From positions 1 through 41,149 of the forward strand of contig JWZX01003210.1 in the NCBI GenBank assembly GCA_001275005.1: a stretch of 41,149 bases of DNA, in the 5' to 3' direction. The first letter of the stretch is position 1. The number at the start of each line of letters is the position of its first letter. The DNA comes from Chrysochromulina tobinii (taxonomy: Eukaryota; Haptophyta; Prymnesiales; Chrysochromulinaceae). The position numbers and the translations under genes were made by a program. Shown in pieces: positions 34,858 through 41,149 of the stretch. The notes below the pieces were generated by a model. The model was not told the origin of the DNA. It did not search any database and saw only the letters and a list, made by a program, of their open reading frames with translations.

Positions 34858-37179
34858 ATGGCGCCAATGAATGCCTCGTCGGAGCGCTTCTTCGCTACCA
34901 GGACCGCACAGCGCGACGCTGCCGGCTTTGCTACCGCCTGCCGCCGCCCTGACACGCTCACCGACGCTGCCATTGATGTGCTGTTCACACGCCGCAAGAC
35001 GCTGTCACGAGTCCTCGTCGTCGACGGCCGCTGCCTGTGCAAGAACAATGGCATCGGCAACTTGTTTGGCGATTACGTCACGTGGTTCACGGTCGCCTTG
35101 CTTAGCGACCGCGCGATCTACATCGACTGGACTGATAGCACCATGCCACGTCAGTACCGGCTGGGCAGCACGCACTACGATATGAACACGTGCATGGCGA
35201 GGCGCTCTGGCAACGTGTGCAACCGCGTGGGCCGCCGCTTCGACCTCGGTGCACACTTCAGCGCTATGGACGACGGGCCGACAATGTCTTGGCAGTGGAC
35301 GGAGACGGCGCGCTCACGCGTCGAGGCGATGCACGGCAGCGCGTCCGAGCGCGTTCTGATGGCGCGCAATGCCTCGGATCCGCTTTCGTGTGACGCGCTG
35401 ACGGACAACTTGTTGGGGCCAAGCCCGTGGGTGACGGTCCGCGTGTCCGACGAAACGTCCATCGCGCTCATCCCCCTGTGCATCAGCCTGCGCAAGCGGG
35501 AGCAGCTTGCAGCGAAGGGAGTGGGTGCCACGGAGGTGAAGGCTCATCGGAGAGGGTACCCCGACGCGCACTCCTCCTTTCGGCTGTTCGGGGCGTTTCA
35601 CGCAAATCTCGTGCGCGCCGGACGCACGGAGGCGGCTCGCACACTCGACGAGCAGGTGCTCAGGAGAGCGCAGAAGACCAGTGTAACCGCCGCCGAGCCG
35701 AAGTTCATGCGCATTGGCCAATCTCTGTGGAGCGCACCCCTCGGGCAGGTGTATGATTGGCCAAAGTCAAACGGCGAGTGGAGAGCGACCCTGGTGGCTG
35801 CACTGAGGGCAGAAAGAGGTGTGGGAGTGATATCGCCGTCCCCGTCGCGCAACGGACGTGGGCAGCGCCGACGCAAGGGCGCTCGGGTCTCCTCAGACCC
35901 GCCGGGCAGCCTGGGTGTGGGAGTGGGTGTGGGAGCTTTCGGGCGTGGCGAGCTTCCGGCGCTCGGGATGCTCACCTCGTGCATCTTGCATGCCATGGTG
36001 CGTCCTCGTGGGCACCTTCGCGCCCACCTCACGCCGCTGCTTGAGCGCGTGGGCAGCGCGTCCCTGGTCACCCTCCAGCTGCGCACCGGCTGGGCGGACG
36101 ACACACAGGAGATCGGGCTTCACCTGGCTGAGATGCTCGCCGCACCGCCGGCCGACGTGCAGGCCGCCCTCGTGAGCAAGCCTGAAAGGTCACCTCCCGC
36201 GCGGCTCGCGGGACACCTATATAAAGGGTTCACGCCGTGCCCAGCGAGTGGGGGCCAAGCCAGTTGCCGCGAGCAACGAAAGTTGATGGGACCGTTACGC
36301 TACGTCGCGCCGCTCGCACCTCATTTTGAGGGTACGCCCGCGGCGGTGGCTGCGGCGCGTTGGAGAACGCTCACAGCTACCCCTTGCATGCGGATGAATG
36401 CTGGCGGCGACGGCGCCTACACGCGCCGGCAGAGGAGCCGTGCTGACGAAATCCTGGACGAGTGCCTCTCACCCACGCCCCACGCCCTGTACGGCGCGCT
36501 GCAGGCCCAACTGCAGGCCTCCGAGGCTGTGGATGCGCCACGAGCGCTCCGCGACTTCCGTTCGGGCGTGCGTGACCCTGTGCACCTACCCTATGTCAAC
36601 CAATCCAAGCTTGCGCTCGCGGTCAGCTGCGCCGCGCGGCTGGCCCAGGCACACGCACACGAGCGTGTCTGGCGGCGCGTCGGTGCGGCGCCTCGCTCCT
36701 GGAAGCTCTACGTGAGCAGCGACTCTCCGGCGGTCCGCAGCCTGCTGGAGCAGCTGCCCGAGTTGCGAGGCCACGTGATCGGCTGCTTCCCGCTGCGCTG
36801 CACGCACCCGTCTCTTCGAGGAGGCTCGTGGCGCACGCCTTCGGAGGATCAGACGCTCGCCCTGGCGACTGACTTGTGGATGCTCGGGGCGGCCGACGCG
36901 ACGATGGCCGTCTCCTCGACGACGCTTGTGTATTGGTCCACTCGCTCGCCACCGCGCGACGGGCGCACCCAATGGCTCTCACGATCGCCTGTGCCCACTC
37001 TGGGCAACAAGATGGTGCCCGTGTGCGCCGGCAGCACGCCCACGGATGAGTGCCCGGACGCCAAGCCCAACTACGATCGGTTCTGCTGTGGGAATGACGT
37101 GAGCGGGACACGTTGCCTGGCGATGCGCTTCTCGCTCTTCTCGGAGGCGGCGGCGTTTGCATTTGCACCCGCAGAATAG
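34858..37179 (+). CDS. Fucosyltransferase-like glycosyltransferase (GT37/GT23-type fold)
   Basis: Start at ATG 34858; the frame extends three codons up only through a TTG. 773 residues. Near residue 60, CLCKNNGIGNLFGDYVTWF followed by VALLSDRAIYIDW resembles the start of GT37 (xyloglucan fucosyltransferase) domains. Later VTLQLRTGW resembles the R-containing donor-site strand of fucosyltransferases, WKLYVSSDSPAVRSLL the SDS strand, and LATDLWMLGAADATMAVSSTTL the final conserved motif. These appear in the right order. The reaction would be transfer of fucose (or another sugar) from GDP-fucose to a glycan. The domain is longer than usual because of a basic, Gly-rich insertion (~325-365: SPSRNGRGQRRRKGARV, VGVGVGAF). 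No N-terminal membrane anchor is visible, so an upstream exon may be missing. Confidence 0.6.
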   Translation: MAPMNASSERFFATRTAQRDAAGFATACRRPDTLTDAAIDVLFTRRKTLSRVLVVDGRCLCKNNGIGNLFGDYVTWFTVALLSDRAIYIDWTDSTMPRQYRLGSTHYDMNTCMARRSGNVCNRVGRRFDLGAHFSAMDDGPTMSWQWTETARSRVEAMHGSASERVLMARNASDPLSCDALTDNLLGPSPWVTVRVSDETSIALIPLCISLRKREQLAAKGVGATEVKAHRRGYPDAHSSFRLFGAFHANLVRAGRTEAARTLDEQVLRRAQKTSVTAAEPKFMRIGQSLWSAPLGQVYDWPKSNGEWRATLVAALRAERGVGVISPSPSRNGRGQRRRKGARVSSDPPGSLGVGVGVGAFGRGELPALGMLTSCILHAMVRPRGHLRAHLTPLLERVGSASLVTLQLRTGWADDTQEIGLHLAEMLAAPPADVQAALVSKPERSPPARLAGHLYKGFTPCPASGGQASCREQRKLMGPLRYVAPLAPHFEGTPAAVAAARWRTLTATPCMRMNAGGDGAYTRRQRSRADEILDECLSPTPHALYGALQAQLQASEAVDAPRALRDFRSGVRDPVHLPYVNQSKLALAVSCAARLAQAHAHERVWRRVGAAPRSWKLYVSSDSPAVRSLLEQLPELRGHVIGCFPLRCTHPSLRGGSWRTPSEDQTLALATDLWMLGAADATMAVSSTTLVYWSTRSPPRDGRTQWLSRSPVPTLGNKMVPVCAGSTPTDECPDAKPNYDRFCCGNDVSGTRCLAMRFSLFSEAAAFAFAPAE

Positions 37180-37748
37180 TACGGCGAATCCGGGCGGCGT
37201 AACCGAGTCATATTGTACAAAAACACGGTAAGTACATGTAGTGTAGGTGATCCCGTTCCGCTTCCGGCGGGGCGGTGTGCGGGTGTTCTCGCATCTCGGT
37301 GTGTCTGTGCGGTCGGCGTGCGTCGATGGTATGGCAATCTGATCTATCGTATCGGTGAACTACGACCCACGACCCTCCCGGGATGCCGTGCCCGGCGGTG
37401 CCTGGGGACGTCTGGGGCCGAGCCGGACCGGTCACGACCGGACCGTCCCCACGGTTCCCCACGCGCCGGCGCGGCGTGCACGACGGCGACCGCGCTGGCT
37501 TTCGCGGTGGGCGTTTCGGGTGCCTCTATCTTGCTGCACACACCTTTCTACGTAACCAGTGAGACAGTGCCTCTGGCTGACACAGCTTACCTTTACAGTA
37601 CTCAGTCGAGTAAGCTGTGCGGGTGCGGGACGATGTCGTGTCAACGACGAAGCTCGAAGGTGCGCATCCGTCGCCATCCAGCAAACGGAGAACATGTGGA
37701 AGGCGCTCGCTGGCTGCATCACGAAGTAGACTACGCGCGCGCGCGGAT
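37180..37748. other. Intergenic between convergent genes
   Basis: About 570 bases between the stop of the fucosyltransferase-like gene and the stop of the Cys-rich gene on the other strand. Very GC-rich in the middle (37380-37520). Short overlapping frames on both strands, none recognised. Confidence 0.4.
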
Positions 37749-38591
37749 CTAGTCGCCAGTGGCGGACGGAGCCCCAAACACCCACTGGAGGAAGTTCTTG
37801 GGAAGCCTCTGCCCGTGTTCGAGCACGGTGACGTTAGTCGCATTGATGCATGCACAGCCGGTGGAGCGCACCACACCCTTAATTTTGGGACGGGAGCCCC
37901 TGAGCTCCTGAGGGCGACGGTCCTTAACTTCGAGGGTACCGATGCAACCGCCACACCAGCAGCCTGGGGACACGAGCACCTCGGGTGGCACGAGCAGATC
38001 GTTGGTGTGGATGCATGCGCACGGCTCGATGCTCATCTGGCGTGTGACTGGCGAGAAGGTCTGGTTTCGTAGATCCATTTTGTTCACAGTGATGCAGCCG
38101 CATGACCGCAACACCGGCGGAAGTTCCCATCGAGCGCCACCGTCAGTCGGAGAGAAGTCGCCGATGCAAGTGCACCAGCACGGATTCATTGGCGGCAGCC
38201 TCTCATTCGCCAATTCTTCCTGATGCCGCTGCTGGTCGCCGATGCGCTGCATCTCAAGTGGGGTTGGCAGCTTGGCCACCGTGTCTGAGTGTTGTAGTCC
38301 CGGGTCCGCTTTGACAGCTGGCATCAGGTAGATGTTCTGAGTGATCTGCGTAACGTGCGTGATGGTGATTTGGGTTGGCGGCTGCAAAACGTGTGCAGGC
38401 ACAATACAAGTGAACATCTGCCCGGGCCCAACGTCTTCAGGCATCGGCACACTTAGCGTCTCGCCAGAGGGCGCGACGACTGCAAACATTTGTCCGCTCT
38501 TCACGCCGGCTGGCGCGATCACGTTGAGGAGAGCCAGAGGCTCGCCCATCGGTAGCATTTCTCGTACCCGGTACCGGTAAAAAGACTTCAT
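37749..38591 (-). CDS. Cys-rich protein with CxCI motifs; start codon inside a mobile-element terminus
   Basis: 280 residues from the ATG at 38591, or 269 from the in-frame MLPMGEP at 38558. The N-terminal part has a twofold repeat (IAPAGVKSGQMFAVVAP, then MPEDVGPGQMFTCIVP), a short beta-type motif I associate with many protist proteins. The C-terminal half has spaced Cys motifs: PCWCTCIGDF, SCGCITVN, PCACIHTNDL, GCWCGGCIGTLEV and GCACINATNVTV. These pairs could bind metal, carry lipid, or form disulfides; no signal peptide is visible. The first codons (MKSFYRYR) derive from the terminal inverted repeat of element copy C, so either the element supplied the start codon or the true start is the second Met. 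Function unknown. Confidence 0.65.
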   Translation of the reverse strand: MKSFYRYRVREMLPMGEPLALLNVIAPAGVKSGQMFAVVAPSGETLSVPMPEDVGPGQMFTCIVPAHVLQPPTQITITHVTQITQNIYLMPAVKADPGLQHSDTVAKLPTPLEMQRIGDQQRHQEELANERLPPMNPCWCTCIGDFSPTDGGARWELPPVLRSCGCITVNKMDLRNQTFSPVTRQMSIEPCACIHTNDLLVPPEVLVSPGCWCGGCIGTLEVKDRRPQELRGSRPKIKGVVRSTGCACINATNVTVLEHGQRLPKNFLQWVFGAPSATGD

Positions 38592-38876
38592 TTCGCCGAC
38601 CGCCTTTGAGCAGGCGCGGGGAGGCGCACTGGGAGATCGCGGAGGCAGGGTCGGGTTTGCTGGGGGCGGCCTCTTCTGAGTCGGCTGCGGGGAGCGGTTG
38701 GCTTCGGGCTTGCGGCTGTTGAGTCGGTCGCGGCTTCGGTCGTCGCGCTGACGTGCGGGGTGTTTGTTGTTGGTGGGTTTGGTTGGTTGTGAGATTGGTC
38801 TGTGTGCCTTTGTGCGTCCGCGTGTCCCGTGTGTCCCGTGTGTGTCCCGGCTCCCCCCGGTGTCTTTTTACCGGTA
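38572..38876 (-). mobile_element. MITE-like element copy C with perfect 15-base terminal inverted repeats
   Basis: Bounded by TACCGGTAAAAAGAC at 38572-38586 and its exact reverse complement GTCTTTTTACCGGTA at 38862-38876. The body is the reverse complement of copy A (24177-24512): the ...CCGACTCAACAGCCGC... block and the ...CACACGGGACACACGG... block are in the same order. No transposase is encoded, so it would be non-autonomous. Its left end overlaps the start codon of the Cys-rich gene, and its right end is part of a larger palindrome. No clear target-site duplication could be fixed by eye. Confidence 0.7.
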
Positions 38877-38932
38877 AAAAGACACCGGTGCGGGGGGAGC
38901 CGGGTAAAAAGACACGGGGGGGAGCCGGGACT
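38857..38932. repeat. 32-base perfect palindrome and flanking duplicated arms
   Basis: 38857-38888 is a perfect palindrome with 16-base arms (CCGGTGTCTTTTTACC and its complement). Outside it, CCCGGCTCCCC on the left pairs with GGGGAGCCGGG on the right, and the GGGGGGAGCCGGG(TAAAAAGACAC) unit occurs again at ~38890-38930. It looks like two element termini meeting head to head, plus a partial third. It would extrude as a hairpin. Confidence 0.85.
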
Positions 38933-39012
38933 GTAGTTTTGAAACGGTTGGAATCCTTCAACGAAAAACACTGGATGTATAACATTGGTGTGAATCGCAC
39001 TTTTAATTAAAA

Positions 39013-40748
39013 ATGGCGAAGTACAACGCCTCCGTCGTCGGCGCGGGCTACTGCGCGCCGACGCTGGCCGACGCTGGCATGTGCGACGCAGGGTGGCAGG
39101 GGTCCTGGGATGGACCCGAGGCGCAAAGCCTTGAACGGTGCGTGCAAAGGTGCTTGGCGTGTGCCCGCTGCAACTTTGTGAGCTACTCGCGCGTCAATCG
39201 CGACTGCAGCTGGCACCACGCCTGCGCGGTCGACTCGCTGAACGACCACGGCGTGGGTGGACCGACGTACACGACCGTTCGTGTGCGCGACGTCAGCATG
39301 GCACTTGCGCCCAACGCTCGCTGCCCACGGGCGGCTGGGCGGCCTGGAAATGGGCGTGCGCTGTTGGACGGCGAGGAGGCCGAGCGGCCGACACGGCGCG
39401 GCCGCGCGGAGACCGTGCACGTCGTCACCTTCTATTCAGAGGGGCCGCCGCACGACCGCGGCAAGCCGCTGAGCGCACACGCCGGCGTGCTCGAGGCAGC
39501 CTTCGCGCCGCACGTGCGCAGCTTTCGGGCGTACAACGCGCGCGAGGTTCGTACGCTACGCCTTCGTACGGGCGAGGCAGGCGCTGACGTCCTGGCAGAG
39601 AGCTCGCACCCAGCGGTGAAGAATCCAGGCCTCGCCGCGCTGGGCCACATGGCCGTCAAGCCCTTCCTCCTCTTGCACCGACTCGAGGTTATCGCTCCTG
39701 GGGACTGGCTCATCTTCCTGGATGTCAATGTGCTCTAATTGCAACTGATTGCTACTGATTGGCTCATCTTCCTGGATGTCAATGTGCTCTAATTGCAACT
39801 GATTGCTCTAATTGCAACTGATTGGCTCATCTTCCTGGATGTCAATGTGCTCCAGCACGCTCTGGCCGGAGATAACGGAGTACACTGAGTGCTCCTGACT
39901 GCCACCGAGTGCCACTGAGTGCTTCCCTCATCAGGTGCTCAAGCACCCGGAGCTGCTCTCGGGCGCGCGACGGCTGAGTGAGACCACCGAGTGGCTGTGG
40001 AACCGGACGCGGCCGTCCGCGGATGTGTTCATGCCTCACGAGGCACCCGGCAAGCTCGTGAAGCACTTTTGCAAGACGCACGCCGTACGCACGGCCTCTG
40101 ATCGCGCCTCTTTGATCGCCTCTGATTGCAACCTGATCGCCTCTAATTGCAACTGATTGGAGCTGATGGGAGCACCCCCTGAGTGCACCTGATTGCACCT
40201 GATTGCCTCTAATTGCAACTGATTGCCCTGGATTGCCCCTGATTGCCCCTGTTGCCATGGCTTGTTGTCCTGATCAGGTGCGGCAGCTCGTCGCCCGCGC
40301 CCACTGGGAGCGAGTGCTCGAGTATCCAATCCATCAGGCGAACCGGATCATCGCACGCAAGGGGGAGTCGGCCCGAGCCTACCTCTACGAGTGGCTTCGC
40401 CTATGTTCCCTTCGCGAGCTCCTCGAGCCGGAGCCGAATCCGGAGCCCCACCCGGAGTTCCAGTGGCATACGCCCGAGCAGTGCCTCTTCTCTCTGCTGG
40501 CGGCGCAGCGCCCCGAGATGTACCAGCGCAACCTCGCCTTCTGTTACCAATTCGTGCCCGGGAGCACGCGAAGCGCCGTGCTGGGCGACGGCGCCGCCTC
40601 TGCAAATTGCCCCAAGCCGAGCTCTGTCGAGATCCGGAGCTGGCTCCCACGACGCGCCTCGAGGCACGGCCGTTGCCTTGTCGTCCAGTGCCCGGAGCTC
40701 CGGACGGCATGCAACCACGCCCACGCACAATTGGCGTGGAGTGCGTAA
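39013..40748 (+). CDS. Glycosyltransferase-like protein with N-terminal Cys-rich GYC module, three exons
   Basis: Exons proposed: 39013-39729, 39935-40084, 40278-40748; introns in phase 0 with GT-AG ends. Joins read FLDVN/VLKHPELL and CKTHA/VRQLVAR. N-terminal ~90 residues form a Cys-rich, PAN/apple-like module (GYCAPTLADAGMCDAGW, then CVQRCLACARCNFVSYSR and CSWHHAC), a type I associate with haptophyte secreted proteins. Then a GT-A-like region: VHVVTFYSEGPPHDR, HMAVKPFLLLHRLE, GDWLIFLDVNVLKHPEL (DxN in place of DxD), WNRTRPSADVFMP, then ESARAYLYEWLRLC and FQWHTPEQCLFSLLAAQ. This resembles nucleotide-sugar transferases with a terminal HT-x-x-Q motif. Donor and acceptor unknown. No signal peptide at the chosen ATG, so an upstream exon may exist. 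After ~LGDG (40590) the frame reads poorly; a further intron or frame change there is likely. Confidence 0.6.
39707..39851 (+). repeat. 28-base exon/intron boundary segment present three times
   Basis: GGCTCATCTTCCTGG followed by ATGTCAATGTGCT occurs at 39707-39734 (the real exon edge), 39761-39788 and 39824-39851. The offsets are 54 and 63 bases, both divisible by three. Every copy contains the AAT/GTGCTC donor, so three equivalent 5' splice sites exist in series. Confidence 0.9.
39730..39934 (+). other. Intron 1 of the glycosyltransferase-like gene, with duplicated exon edge
   Basis: GTGCTC donor after ...GTCAAT and ...CTCATCAG acceptor before GTGCTCAAG; 205 bases, phase 0. It contains two further copies of the last 28 bases around the donor (see repeat) and three copies of CTCTAATTGCAACTGATTG at 39733-39751, 39787-39805 and 39806-39824. 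Confidence 0.65.
40085..40277 (+). other. Intron 2 of the glycosyltransferase-like gene, GATTGC-rich
   Basis: GTACGC donor after ...ACGCACGCC and TGATCAG acceptor before GTGCGGCAG; 193 bases, phase 0. It is largely built of GATTGC-x-CT units, including two exact copies of CTCTAATTGCAACTGATTG (40141-40159, 40207-40225) that also occur three times in intron 1. Confidence 0.65.
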
Positions 40749-41149
40749 GTCTCAGTAGTTTCGCGCGTTCCCCCGGTTCCGCACCCGCTCTCGCGACAAC
40801 CCGCTGGGAATTACAGCGCATTCATGACAACAGGTCGCAAGCTGAAGTGCTCAGACATCGACAAAGAGGTAAAATCCGTATATGTGTCTGAAAGTCGTGC
40901 CATGGAGGGCAAATTTGGGGGGTGCGGGGCGCGGGCGGCAGCCCCGCGAAATTTTTTCTGACGCGGACGGTCCGGATTCATCGGAAAATACTAAAATTTT
41001 TCGAGTCGGATACTGGGAGGGATTGCGGCCCATGGCTAGAGTATGCTAGAGCTTATCCGGATAGAAGTAACAATCCATATGCATGGATCACATCAAGGCC
41101 CTTCAGCCGCTCACCGCACGCTTCACTACAATGTCACTTCAGGCTAAGC
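40749..41149. other. Right-end intergenic segment
   Basis: About 400 bases after the proposed stop of the glycosyltransferase-like gene; its true 3' end may lie in here if a further exon exists. A GCGGGGC/GCCCCGC stem (40924-40947) is followed by a T run. No other recognisable content. Confidence 0.4.

Noticed and set aside
40924-40960. GC-rich hairpin followed by a T run, like a bacterial terminator
   Set aside because: The window is clearly eukaryotic nuclear DNA; a single such hairpin is expected by chance in GC-rich sequence.

Overview
This is a nuclear window from a GC-rich unicellular alga with a secondary plastid, most probably a haptophyte (prymnesiophyte). The evidence is eukaryotic: kinesin, soluble-adenylyl-cyclase-like protein, ELO elongase, MYB factor, two-pore K+ channel, GT-AG introns, long single-exon genes packed on both strands, and bipartite (signal plus transit) plastid-type N-termini. 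A secreted Cys-rich module starting GYC on a glycosyltransferase is of a kind I associate with haptophyte proteins. No tRNA, rRNA, CRISPR or prokaryotic operon was seen. The taxonomic call is an inference.

Layout. Minus strand at the left: a MYB factor running off the edge (1-1375), a doubtful orphan (1872-2366), a plastid DUF1825-type protein with one short intron (2575-3560), a repeat-rich spacer (3875-4177), and a very long soluble adenylyl cyclase homologue (4241-9919). Then, plus strand: a D27-type carotenoid isomerase homologue (10145-10897) and a myristoylated, catalytically odd class III cyclase (11210-13582). A minus-strand series follows: secreted TPR protein, small membrane protein, EF-hand two-pore K+ channel, NYN RNase-like/zinc-finger/cold-shock protein, ELO elongase, a kinesin motor fused to a PARP catalytic domain, and a secreted EF-hand phosphoesterase. 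Plus strand again: an ankyrin protein with an apparent frameshift, a plastid-targeted YchF/OLA1 ATPase, a large surface protein made of tandem CBM2-like modules, Pro-rich linkers and FN3 domains, and a fucosyltransferase-like enzyme. The right end holds a minus-strand Cys-rich protein whose first codons lie in a mobile-element terminus, and a plus-strand three-exon glycosyltransferase-like gene with peculiar repeat-filled introns.

Themes. Cyclic-nucleotide and Ca2+ signalling recur (two cyclases, EF-hand channel, EF-hand phosphoesterase), as do cell-surface glycans (CBM-like surface protein and two glycosyltransferase-like enzymes) and plastid functions (DUF1825, D27, YchF). Neighbouring genes need not cooperate in a eukaryote, so these are only themes. 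The most unusual items are the kinesin-PARP fusion, the tandem CBM2-like surface protein, a small inverted-repeat element family (three copies, one supplying a start codon), and a triplicated exon/intron boundary.
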